64,000 nt of DNA from CAYFKJ01 sp964343605 (GTDB taxonomy: Bacteria > Pseudomonadota > Alphaproteobacteria > UBA2966). The stretch spans positions 248,001 through 312,000 of the forward strand of contig CAYFKJ010000003.1 in NCBI GenBank assembly GCA_964343605.1, written 5' to 3'. A program made the translations under genes and the position numbers. Of this stretch, positions 30,600-38,472 are shown one piece after another. The notes under the pieces are model-generated. The model worked only from the letters and a program-made list of their open reading frames with translations. It searched no databases and was not told where the DNA came from. How positions within the stretch are numbered: position 1 is the first letter of the stretch; each line of letters opens with the position of its first letter.

Positions 30600-30614
30600 G
30601 TTCGGGACAGGTTC
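30600..30614 (+). promoter_or_regulatory. SOS-box-like site between gltX and comEC
   Basis: GTTC, seven bases (GGGACAG), GTTC, in the divergent region between gltX and comEC. It has the LexA-box format, but the central seven bases are GC-rich, unlike the lexA site, so affinity is uncertain. Confidence 0.38.
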
Positions 30615-30727
30615 GGGCCGGCACTGTTTAGCACACCCGGGACGCAAAAACCTAGGCCCGTCGCCAAAAAACGCCCGTAATCCCTCCATTATCCAGGTCG
30701 GTATTTGCGAGTGGGGAACATGGATTG

Positions 30728-32872
30728 GTGACCGAGCACGCGGGCGATTACAGTCACTGGGCTGGGCGAACCTTTTCAGCCGTCAAACAGGCGTTAAACC
30801 TCCGCCTGGCGGGCGAGCCGGAACGCCGGGTCCTTTGGCTGCCCGTTTTCGTCGGTATCGGTGTGGCCGGCTATTTCGCGCTTCCGGCGGAACCGGCCGC
30901 TTGGATTGGTCCGTTCGGATTGGGCTTGGGCGTTTTGCTGCTGTGGCTGGGCTGGCGACACCCCGTTTGGATCATTTTCGCAGCCATCTCTGTTGCGCTG
31001 TTTCTGGGATTTTCGGCGGCTCATTGGCGTGCCGAATATGTTGCCGCCCCAGTCCTCGCCAAGCGGACCGGCGTCGTTGCAGTGGAAGGAACCGCCGCGC
31101 TTGTCGAACGACGGACCCGCGGCAGTCGGATCGTCATTGTCGATCCGAAAATCGAACGGCTTGACCGCGGTGAGACGCCCAGGCGCATCCGCATCACCGT
31201 CAGAACCGCGGCCGGAATAAACATCGTCGCAGGTGATCGAATTCGGATGCGCGCCGTCCTTCTGCCGCCGCCGGATGCATCGTTACCCGGCGGTTTCGAT
31301 TTCGTGCGCTTTGCTTGGTTCAAGGGGATCGGCGGTGTGGGATACGCCGTTTCGCCGCCGCGGATCGTGTCGGCGTCACCGCAAACCGGGATCGGCCACG
31401 CCATCGAAACCCTGCGACAAACCCTCACCACCCGGATCCTGACGGCATTAGAGGGACGGCGCGGTGCCATTGCGGCGGCCCTGATGACGGGGGAGCGAGG
31501 CGCCATCCCGGAGACCGTGTTGGCGGCCATGCGGGATGCCGGTTTGGCGCATCTGTTGGCGATTTCAGGGCTGCACATCGGTCTCTTGGCGGCGATCCTC
31601 TTTTTTGTCATCCGGGCTGGTTTGGCTTTGTCGGAACCGCTGGCGCTGCGCTACGCCATCAAGAAATGGGCGGCGGCGGCGGCGCTGGCCGGCGCGTTGG
31701 CCTACCTGGTTCTGACGGGCTCGACCGTGCCCACCCAGCGGGCCTTTCTCATGACCGGCCTGGTTCTGGTGGCCGTGATGCTCGACCGTCGCGCCCTGTC
31801 CATGGGCCTGGTAGCCTGGGCGGCGGCCGCCGTGCTGCTGATGGCGCCGGAAAGCCTGCTGGGGCCCAGCTTCCAGATGTCGTTTTCCGCCGTCATCGCC
31901 CTGATCGCGGTATATGAGATCGCGCGCGATCGTTTCAGGGACTGGCGGGTTGACGGCGGCACGACGCGCCGCCTCCTGTTGTACCTGGCGGGGGTGGCGC
32001 TCACCACGATGGTCGCCAGCACGGCGACGGCGCCCTTTGCCGCCTATCACTTCGGACGCTTCGCGGTCTACGGTCTGGCCGCCAACCTTGTCGCCGTGCC
32101 CATCATGGCGATGTGGATCATGCCTTGCGCCATTGCGGCCTTTGCGCTGATGCCCCTGGGGCTCGAAGGTCTCGCTCTGGCGCCGATGGGCTGGGGCATC
32201 GAGGCGGTCCTCCGCGTCGCGGAGACGGTCGCCGCCTGGCCAGGCGCGGTTCAATTGCTGCCCGCCATGCCGGACGCCGCGATCGCGTTGATGGCCATGG
32301 GTGGCCTATGGCTTTGCTTGTGGAGCGGCCGATGGAGGCTGTGGGGCATCGTCCCGATTTTGCTTGGATTGGCTGTCTTTGCGGCGGCTGAAGGTCCCGA
32401 CGTGCTCGTCGGTCCGAGAGGAGAGGTTTTCGCTGTCGCCGAAAACGATGGTCGAATAAGGATCTCGGCCCGGCGCAAGAGCCATCTGACCGGGGAGTGG
32501 CTCGAATCGCGGGGACAGGAAACGCCGCTGCCCTGGCCCGGAGGCAGCTATTCCGGTCCAAGCGACAGGTTGGTTTGCGACGGTCTCGGCTGCCTCTACC
32601 GGGCCAAGGGCAAAACGGTCGCGCTTATCCGCCAATTTGACGCCGTTGGGGAGGATTGCGCCGTTGCCGATGTCGTCATTAGCGCCGTGCCTTTGCGCCG
32701 CCGCTGCCAGGGACCGTCCGTCACCGTTGACCGCTTCGATCTCTGGCGCGGAGGCGCCCACGCGGTGTGGCTGGAGGAAGGCGGAACCGTACGTGTCCGT
32801 TCAGTCGCCGACGAAAGGGGACAACGCCTTTGGTCGCCGTTGAGGTCTCGGCCGAGGGAAAAAGGGAGGTAA
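30728..32872 (+). CDS. comEC: ComEC/Rec2-family DNA uptake channel protein
   Basis: About 714 residues. N-terminal hydrophobic segments and a DUF4131-like OB region (about residues 90-200) precede the competence domain, with the recognisable LLAISGLHIGLLAA and LTGSTVPTQRAFLM, and at least ten TM helices to about residue 545. The C-terminal 170 residues lack the metallo-beta-lactamase metal motif HxHxDH, as in the short alphaproteobacterial form. It forms the inner-membrane channel for single-stranded DNA. GTG at 30728 or TTG at 30725 is the start. Other competence genes are not in the window. Confidence 0.92.
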   Translation: MTEHAGDYSHWAGRTFSAVKQALNLRLAGEPERRVLWLPVFVGIGVAGYFALPAEPAAWIGPFGLGLGVLLLWLGWRHPVWIIFAAISVALFLGFSAAHWRAEYVAAPVLAKRTGVVAVEGTAALVERRTRGSRIVIVDPKIERLDRGETPRRIRITVRTAAGINIVAGDRIRMRAVLLPPPDASLPGGFDFVRFAWFKGIGGVGYAVSPPRIVSASPQTGIGHAIETLRQTLTTRILTALEGRRGAIAAALMTGERGAIPETVLAAMRDAGLAHLLAISGLHIGLLAAILFFVIRAGLALSEPLALRYAIKKWAAAAALAGALAYLVLTGSTVPTQRAFLMTGLVLVAVMLDRRALSMGLVAWAAAAVLLMAPESLLGPSFQMSFSAVIALIAVYEIARDRFRDWRVDGGTTRRLLLYLAGVALTTMVASTATAPFAAYHFGRFAVYGLAANLVAVPIMAMWIMPCAIAAFALMPLGLEGLALAPMGWGIEAVLRVAETVAAWPGAVQLLPAMPDAAIALMAMGGLWLCLWSGRWRLWGIVPILLGLAVFAAAEGPDVLVGPRGEVFAVAENDGRIRISARRKSHLTGEWLESRGQETPLPWPGGSYSGPSDRLVCDGLGCLYRAKGKTVALIRQFDAVGEDCAVADVVISAVPLRRRCQGPSVTVDRFDLWRGGAHAVWLEEGGTVRVRSVADERGQRLWSPLRSRPREKGR

Positions 32873-32881
32873 CAAAATATT

Positions 32882-32999
32882 GTCATCCCGGAATTTGCGT
32901 CAGCAAATGTCCGGGATCCATGCCTGAGCGTCTGGATTCGCGCCGGCATTCAGGTCGGTAAGCCTACGGTATGGATTCCCGCTTTCGCGGGAATGACAG
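32882..32999. repeat. Intergenic palindromic element, copy 1
   Basis: About 118 bases with near-inverted ends (GTCATCCCGG and CGGGAATGAC). It has two internal hairpins, one around CCCGGA...TCCGGG and one TTCCCGC-TTTC-GCGGGAA. It fills the gap between the convergent ends of comEC and lexA. The ends match the element at 54549, indicating a dispersed family. Confidence 0.7.
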
Positions 33000-33014
33000 C
33001 TATGGGTAAAGCCC

Positions 33015-33719
33015 CTAGTACTGCCGCATCAGGCCGGCAAGCTTGCCCTGCACCTTGACCCGGTCGGGGCCGAAGATGCGGGTCTCGTAGGCCTCGTTGG
33101 CGGCTTCCAGGGCGATTGAATTGCCCTTGCGGCGCATGCGTTTGAGCGTTACTTCCTGATCGTCAACCAGGGCCACGACGATGGCCCCGCTTTCGGCGGT
33201 GTCGCCGCGTTCGATGATGACGGTATCGCCATCGAAGATGCCGACGTCGATCATCGAATCGCCGGCCACCGTCAGGGCGTAGTATTCGCCTCGGCCCAGC
33301 ATGGCGCCGGGCACTTCGACGTTGTTGGACTGATCACGCAGCGCCTCGATGGGCGTACCGGCGGCGATCTGGCCGTAGAGGGGCAGGGACACGACCTCCG
33401 GGCTCGCCTCCACGTGCGTGCTGTGGGTGCCGAAATCGGCTTCGATGATGTTGGGCGCGAAGGTTTTCTCCTCCGCAGCGGCGGGGGCGCCGGCCGCGGC
33501 TGCCGAATCGGGCAGTTTGAGGACTTCCAGCGCGCGGGCCCGGTGCGGGAGGCGGCGGATGAAGCCCCTTTCCTCCAAACCCGTGATCAGGCGGTGGATG
33601 CCAGATTTGGACTTGAGCCCCAGGGCGGCTTTCATCTCATCGAACGAGGGCGACAGCCCTTTTTCCGTCAGATAGCCGTTGATGAAGGTGAGAAGTTCGT
33701 GTTGCTTCCGCGTCAGCAT
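33015..33719 (-). CDS. lexA: SOS repressor LexA
   Basis: 234 residues: winged helix-turn-helix at the N terminus (RKQHELLTFINGYLTEKG), a Pro/Ala linker, and the S24 peptidase domain. The cleavage site is Ala120-Gly121 in GQIAAGTPI; the catalytic pair is Ser155 (AGDSMIDVGI) and Lys193 (EVTLKRM). It represses DNA-damage genes until RecA-stimulated self-cleavage. Its own promoter region has a GTTC-N7-GTTC box, so it is autoregulated. It follows moeA on the same strand. Confidence 0.98.
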   Translation of the reverse strand: MLTRKQHELLTFINGYLTEKGLSPSFDEMKAALGLKSKSGIHRLITGLEERGFIRRLPHRARALEVLKLPDSAAAAGAPAAAEEKTFAPNIIEADFGTHSTHVEASPEVVSLPLYGQIAAGTPIEALRDQSNNVEVPGAMLGRGEYYALTVAGDSMIDVGIFDGDTVIIERGDTAESGAIVVALVDDQEVTLKRMRRKGNSIALEAANEAYETRIFGPDRVKVQGKLAGLMRQY

Positions 33720-33807
33720 GGCCCCTCGCAGGTATCTATCCGGAACACCGGAATTCTGAGTTTTCCCCAGATATTGCGCCTGGGGAACAAAACCAAAACA
33801 TATGTAT

Positions 33808-33822
33808 GTTCTAGTTTAGTTC
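33808..33822. promoter_or_regulatory. LexA (SOS) box of lexA
   Basis: GTTC-TAGTTTA-GTTC, the exact alphaproteobacterial consensus with an AT-rich centre, 89-103 bases before the lexA start. An adjacent AACATATGTATGTT dyad overlaps it. Confidence 0.85.
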
Positions 33823-33853
33823 TCATTTCCCGTCAAGGGGGTTTTGGGGCCGG

Positions 33854-35080
33854 TCAGTATCCCAAATGGCTGAGCACGACGACGTCGATGATGGTGCCTG
33901 CCGCCACAGCCGGGGCGAAGGGCGGGCGGATGATCAGGCAGTCGGCGGCGGCCAGGCGGGAGAGCATGCTGCTGTCCTGCTTGGCGAAGGCGGTGACCGT
34001 AAGGTTGCCCGAACCATCGCGGCTGAGGCGGGCGCGCAGGTAATCCTCGCGCTGGTCGTTTTCCCCAAGATCGCCAGCCAGAACCGCCGGGGTGGTCTCC
34101 AGCACGGGGTCCTCTGCGCCCAGCAAGGCGGCGAGGGCGGGCTTCAGGTAAACCAGCGCGCAGATCAGGGCCGAGACCGGATTTCCCGGCAGGCCCAGCA
34201 TGGGGACGCCGTTGAAGTCGCCGAAGATCAGCGGCTTGCCCGGCCGCATGGCGATACGCCAGAAATCGACACTGAGGCCGGTATCGCCCAGCACCTTCTG
34301 GATAAGATCGTGATCGCCCACCGAGGCGCCGCCCACCGTGACCAGAAGGTCAGCACCGCGCGCGCCCTCCGCCATGGTCTTGAGCGAATCTTCGTCGTCC
34401 TTGGCAATGCCCAGGTCGATGGCTTCGCCGCCGCAGGCCGCAATCATGGCGCACAGGCCGATGTTGTTGGAACTGATGATCTGGTTGGGTCCCAACTCCT
34501 CACCGGGCATCACGAGTTCATCACCGGTGGCGAGCACGGCGACCCGCGGTTTGCGCCTCACGCGAACCCAGGGCACGTTCATCGCCGCGGCGTAGGCAAT
34601 GTCGCGGGCATTCATCGTTCGGCCCGCCGTGAGGCCTGTATCACCGGCGGCGAAATCGAGGCCGGCGGGTCTGATGTAGCGCCCCGCAGCGGAACTTTCC
34701 GTTACCGTCACCTTTTCGCCGTCGCGGGTCGTGTCTTCCTGGATGACGATGGCATCGGCGCCGTCGGGAACCGGTCCGCCGGTGAAGATGCGCACGGCTT
34801 CACCGGGTTTGACGATGCCTTCAAAGGCGCCGCCCGCCGGGGCCTCGCCGACAATGGTCAGCGTTGCGGGAACCTCAGCCACGTCGGCGGCGATCACGGC
34901 ATAGCCGTCCATGGCCGAAACGGCGGACGGCGGCTGGGTGACGCGGGCGGTGACATCCTCGGCCAGCACCCGGTGGAGTGAGTCGGCCAGCGCCACGGTT
35001 TCCACCGCGACCGGCTTCATGGCGGCGAGAATTCGCGCCCGCGCATCGGCAACGGGCATCAGGGCAGGGGCTTCGGGCAT
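33854..35080 (-). CDS. moeA: Molybdopterin molybdenumtransferase
   Basis: 408 residues with the MoeA blocks: SAMDGYAVIAADV (N-terminal), TGGPVPDGADAIVIQED, GDELVMPGEELGPNQIISSN, the MPT-binding TVGGASVGDHDL, and GLPGNPVSALI. It inserts molybdate into molybdopterin adenylate. It lies in a same-strand run downstream of moaC, with a palindromic repeat in the 214-base gap between them. Confidence 0.97.
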   Translation of the reverse strand: MPEAPALMPVADARARILAAMKPVAVETVALADSLHRVLAEDVTARVTQPPSAVSAMDGYAVIAADVAEVPATLTIVGEAPAGGAFEGIVKPGEAVRIFTGGPVPDGADAIVIQEDTTRDGEKVTVTESSAAGRYIRPAGLDFAAGDTGLTAGRTMNARDIAYAAAMNVPWVRVRRKPRVAVLATGDELVMPGEELGPNQIISSNNIGLCAMIAACGGEAIDLGIAKDDEDSLKTMAEGARGADLLVTVGGASVGDHDLIQKVLGDTGLSVDFWRIAMRPGKPLIFGDFNGVPMLGLPGNPVSALICALVYLKPALAALLGAEDPVLETTPAVLAGDLGENDQREDYLRARLSRDGSGNLTVTAFAKQDSSMLSRLAAADCLIIRPPFAPAVAAGTIIDVVVLSHLGY

Positions 35081-35147
35081 CGGATCAAGAATCTTTACTC
35101 ATAAGGATGTTTGCGCGTCGTAGTTTATGAAACGGAACATCTGCTGT

Positions 35148-35256
35148 CCCCCCCATCCTATCCTTCCCCCGCCAGGGGGGAAGGGACACACATTGAAAAT
35201 TCGATTCGATATCAATAAGCCCTCCCCCTTGAGGGGGGAGGGTTGGGTGGGGGTGG
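35148..35256. repeat. G/C-tract inverted repeat element
   Basis: About 109 bases: a C-rich left part (CCCCCCCATCC, TTCCCCC) and a G-rich right part (GGGGGGAGGGTTGGGTGGGGG) form an imperfect long inverted repeat around an AT-rich centre. It lies between moaC and moeA. Its structure differs from the GTCAT-type elements elsewhere in the window. Confidence 0.6.
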
Positions 35257-35293
35257 AGCCACAAGGAAAAAGTCATGATCCTTTGGCCCAATT

Positions 35294-35779
35294 CTATTTG
35301 TCCTCATCTCGGTCAAAATCACCGGACTTGCCACCGGATTTGTGCAGCAGACGCACATCGGAAATGGTCATGGCCCGGTCGACCGCCTTGCACATGTCGT
35401 AGACGGTCAGGGCGGCGACGGACGCCGCGGTCAGCGCCTCCATCTCGACGCCGGTGCGGCCTTTCAGCTTGCAGGTGGCCTCGATATCGACGGCGTTGCG
35501 CTCGGGCACGCACTCCAGATCCACCGTCACTTTGGTCAGCGCCAGGGGATGGCAGAGCGGAATGAGGTCGGACGTCTTCTTGGCGGCCATGATCCCGGCC
35601 AGGCGCGCCACGCCCAGCACGTCGCCCTTGCCGATGTCACCTTGCTGGATCAGCGCCAGGGTTTCCGGCTCCATCGTTACGGTCGCGCCGGCCCGGGCGA
35701 TGCGCTCGGTCTCGCCTTTGTCGGAAACGTCGACCATCTGGGCCTTGCCCTGGTCGTCGAAATGGGTGAAGCCGCTCAA
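35294..35779 (-). CDS. moaC: Cyclic pyranopterin monophosphate synthase MoaC
   Basis: 161 residues from a TTG at 35779, giving MSGFTHFDDQG, the same length as E. coli MoaC. GAGGAG sits 7 bases upstream, so this TTG is better than the one at 35794. Signature residues include AQMVDVSDKGETER, TSDLIPLCHPL (active-site region) and TGVEMEALTAASVAALTVYD. It makes cPMP, the first molybdenum cofactor precursor. It follows trpC by 15 bases. Confidence 0.97.
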   Translation of the reverse strand: MSGFTHFDDQGKAQMVDVSDKGETERIARAGATVTMEPETLALIQQGDIGKGDVLGVARLAGIMAAKKTSDLIPLCHPLALTKVTVDLECVPERNAVDIEATCKLKGRTGVEMEALTAASVAALTVYDMCKAVDRAMTISDVRLLHKSGGKSGDFDRDEDK

Positions 35780-35794
35780 AGCTACTCTCCTCAA

Positions 35795-36610
35795 CTAACC
35801 GGTTGCCGCCGCCGCGGGCGCTTGCAGCAATGCCGCTGTTGCCGCCGCGACGTCGTCCTGGCGCATCAGCGATTCGCCGATCAGGAAACAATCGGCGCCC
35901 GCCCTGCTCATACGCGATAGATCGGCCGGCGTAAACAGTCCGCTTTCGGCGACCGCCAGCGCGTCGTCCGGCAACTTGGGCAACAACGACTCTGCTGTGG
36001 CGATATCGACCGCCAGGGTTTTGAGATTGCGGTTGTTGATGCCGATCAGGCGGCTTTCCAGGTGCGTCAGCGCGGTTTCCAGTTCGGCCGCGTCGTGGAT
36101 TTCGACCAGCACGTCCAGGCCCCAGTCGCTTGCCGCGCTTTCGATCTCCTTGGCCTGCGGGACGCCCAGTGCCGCGACGATGAGCAGAATGCAGTCGGCT
36201 CCGAGGGCGCGGGCTTCGGCGACCTGGTAGGGATCGACCATGAAATCCTTGCGCAGGACGGGCAGGGATACCGCTGCCCTCGCGGCGACCAGGTATTCGT
36301 CGGCGCCCTGGAAGTAGGGGGCGTCTGTTAGGACTGAAAGACAGGTGGCGCCGCCCGCCTCGTAAGCAATTGCCAGAGCGGGCGGATCGAAATCCGGCCG
36401 GATCAGCCCTTTGGACGGAGAGGCTTTCTTGATCTCCGCGATCAGGGCGTAGCGGCCAGCGGCGATCGCATGTTCCAGCGCCGTGCGGAAGCCGCGTACG
36501 GGATCTGCGGACCGGGCGGCGTCTTCGACCTCCGCCTGCGGCCGGGCCCGTTTGCTAGCGGCCACGTGGTCGCGCTTGTCGGCGCAGATGCGGGCGAGGA
36601 CGTCGCTCAT
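35795..36610 (-). CDS. trpC: Indole-3-glycerol phosphate synthase
   Basis: A 271-residue TIM-barrel protein with LIAEIKKASPSKGLI (catalytic Glu and Lys), VLRKDFMVDPYQV, GADCILLIVA, GINNRNLKTL and VAESGLFTPAD. It closes the indole ring in tryptophan synthesis. It is not fused to TrpF. The start overlaps the trpD stop by 4 bases. Confidence 0.98.
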   Translation of the reverse strand: MSDVLARICADKRDHVAASKRARPQAEVEDAARSADPVRGFRTALEHAIAAGRYALIAEIKKASPSKGLIRPDFDPPALAIAYEAGGATCLSVLTDAPYFQGADEYLVAARAAVSLPVLRKDFMVDPYQVAEARALGADCILLIVAALGVPQAKEIESAASDWGLDVLVEIHDAAELETALTHLESRLIGINNRNLKTLAVDIATAESLLPKLPDDALAVAESGLFTPADLSRMSRAGADCFLIGESLMRQDDVAAATAALLQAPAAAATG

Positions 36611-37671
36611 TCCGCTTGGTCTTCCTCTTCGTCGGGGTCGGGCAAGACTTCGTGGCTGATCTCGATGAGCTGTTCGAGGGCCTCGCGCGCGCTGCCGGAA
36701 TCGATGGATTCGGCCGCCATGTCGGCGCCTTCGCGGAGATCGGCGGCGCGGCCGGCGGTGATCAAGGTTGCTGCCGAATTGAGCAGAACGATATCCCTGT
36801 AGGCGCTCGGGTGGCCGTCCAACAGGGCGTTGAGCGCCAGCGCGTTGGTTTCGGCATCACCGCCCTTGAGGTCGGCGGGATCACCGAAGGGCAGGCCGGC
36901 GTCCTCGGGCGATATCTCGAAGGTGCGGATCTCCCCGTCCTTCAATTCCGCCACGTGGGTTGTGCCTGTGGTAGTGATTTCGTCGAGACCGTCCGAGCCG
37001 TGGATGATCCAGACGTGTTCCGAGCCCAGATTTCTCAGTACTTCGGCAAGGGGTTCCACCCAATCGAGCGAGAACACGCCGATCATCTGGCGTTTGACAC
37101 CGGCAGGGTTGGACAACGGGCCCAGGAGATTGAAGATCGTTCGGGTGGCCAGCTCGACGCGCGTGCCGCCGACGTGGCGCATGGCGCCGTGGTGGCGGGG
37201 GGCCATCATGAAGCAGATGCCGGCCTCGGCCAGGGCCTTTTCGACCAGGATCATGTCGCAGTCGAGGTTGACGCCCAGTGCCGTTAGCACGTCGGCCGAA
37301 CCGGACTTCGAGGACGCCGCCTTGTTGCCGTGCTTGGCCACCGGAACGCCGCAACCGGCGACGACAAGGCCGGAAGCCGTGGATATGTTGTAGGTGCCCG
37401 ACGCGTCGCCGCCGGTGCCGACGACATCGACTGCGTCATCAGGTGCGTTGATGCGCACCATCTTGTCGCGCATGGTCATGACGCCGCCGCTGATCTCGTC
37501 GACCGTTTCGCCACGCAGGCGCAGCGCCATGAGGAAAGCGCCCATTTGCGAGGGCGTGGCGTCACCCGACATCATGATATCGAAGGCCAGGCGCGCCTGA
37601 TCGACGCTCAGCGTCTGTCCCGTCGCGAGAATGGCGATCGTCGATTTGAGGTCCGAAGGTCTGTCCGTCAT
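36607..37671 (-). CDS. trpD: Anthranilate phosphoribosyltransferase
   Basis: About 354 residues from the ATG at 37671; this overlaps the trpG stop as ATGA and has GGGG 8 bases upstream. Another ATG at 37677 is possible. Motifs include VDVVGTGGDASGTYNISTA (PRPP loop), KHGNKAASSKSGSADVL, APRHHGAMRHVGG and the Asp-Glu pair in SDGLDEITTTG. It is encoded separately from trpG, with translational coupling on both sides. Confidence 0.98.
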   Translation of the reverse strand: MTDRPSDLKSTIAILATGQTLSVDQARLAFDIMMSGDATPSQMGAFLMALRLRGETVDEISGGVMTMRDKMVRINAPDDAVDVVGTGGDASGTYNISTASGLVVAGCGVPVAKHGNKAASSKSGSADVLTALGVNLDCDMILVEKALAEAGICFMMAPRHHGAMRHVGGTRVELATRTIFNLLGPLSNPAGVKRQMIGVFSLDWVEPLAEVLRNLGSEHVWIIHGSDGLDEITTTGTTHVAELKDGEIRTFEISPEDAGLPFGDPADLKGGDAETNALALNALLDGHPSAYRDIVLLNSAATLITAGRAADLREGADMAAESIDSGSAREALEQLIEISHEVLPDPDEEEDQAE

Positions 37672-38291
37672 GCCCATTTCCCCATTTCGACGTCCAAGGG
37701 TGCGATATCGTTAATCTCGTTGACGCCCGCGAGGCGAAGGAAATTGGCCAGCATGCGGTGTCCGAACTGCGAGGCGATGCTTTCCGGGTGGAATTGAACG
37801 CCGTGGACCTCGTGCTCCTTATGCCTCAGTCCCATAATGACCCCGTCCTCGCTTTCCGCGGAGATTGCCAGGCAGTCGGGTAGGCTGTTGCGTTCCACCG
37901 TTAGCGAGTGATAGCGGGTGGCCTGAAAGTCCTGGCCCACGTCTTCGAATACGCCCGAACCGTCGTGGTGCACGCGGCTCACCTTGCCGTGCATCATCTT
38001 GGGCGCGCGAATGACGTTTCCGCCGAAGGCCTGGCCGATGGTTTGATGGCCCAGGCAAACTCCGAAAACCGGCACCTTGCCAGCCGCTTCCTCCACCAGC
38101 TCGAGGCAGATCCCCGCTTTGTCCGGATCGCACGGTCCGGGTGATATGACGATGCCCTCCGGTTCCGCCGCCATCACCTCAGCGACGGCGACCTGATCGT
38201 TGCGGTGCACGATGACCTCGGCGCCCAGTTCACCAAGGTAGTGAACGAGGTTATAAGCGAAGCTGTCGTAGTTATCGATTAACGTTATCAT
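37668..38291 (-). CDS. trpG: Anthranilate synthase component II (glutamine amidotransferase)
   Basis: The 207-residue class I amidotransferase has the triad: Cys79 in FGVCLGHQ, and His168 with Glu170 in GVQFHPES. It supplies ammonia to TrpE. It heads the trpG-trpD-trpC-moaC-moeA run. Its partner trpE lies 4.4 kb away on the same strand, with a copper cluster on the opposite strand between them. The promoter must lie in the 38.3-38.5 kb gap shared with copA. Confidence 0.97.
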   Translation of the reverse strand: MITLIDNYDSFAYNLVHYLGELGAEVIVHRNDQVAVAEVMAAEPEGIVISPGPCDPDKAGICLELVEEAAGKVPVFGVCLGHQTIGQAFGGNVIRAPKMMHGKVSRVHHDGSGVFEDVGQDFQATRYHSLTVERNSLPDCLAISAESEDGVIMGLRHKEHEVHGVQFHPESIASQFGHRMLANFLRLAGVNEINDIAPLDVEMGKWA

Positions 38292-38435
38292 TCAATTGCT
38301 TACGAGAATTTCATAAAGCGCTTTCGCAGCAATTGCCGCCTGCGCCACCCCACCAAGGGGTGCAGGAAACAGGTCTCGCAGGCCCGCGTCAAGTCCCGCA
38401 TCCCATCACGGCCAACGTGGAAGCCTTATCAAACC

Positions 38436-38466
38436 TTGACCTTCTAGTAACTGGAAGCCTATATAA
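38436..38466 (+). promoter_or_regulatory. CueR/MerR-type promoter and operator of copA
   Basis: A -35 TTGACC (38436-38441), a 19-base spacer and a -10 ATATAA (38461-38466). The long spacer carries the CTTC...GAAG dyad (ACCTTC...GGAAG) as in the E. coli copA promoter. The 19-base spacing is the hallmark of promoters untwisted by MerR-family activators. The copA ATG is only 6 bases past the -10. Confidence 0.85.
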
Positions 38467-38472
38467 CCCTAT

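Noticed and set aside
29653..31164. 503-codon open frame on the plus strand spanning gltX and the comEC start
   Set aside because: Overlaps conserved gltX motifs on the other strand and part of comEC in another frame; composition is that of an antisense shadow.
32882..32999. Insertion sequence remnant
   Set aside because: No transposase fragment or target duplication is visible; better described as a small palindromic repeat.
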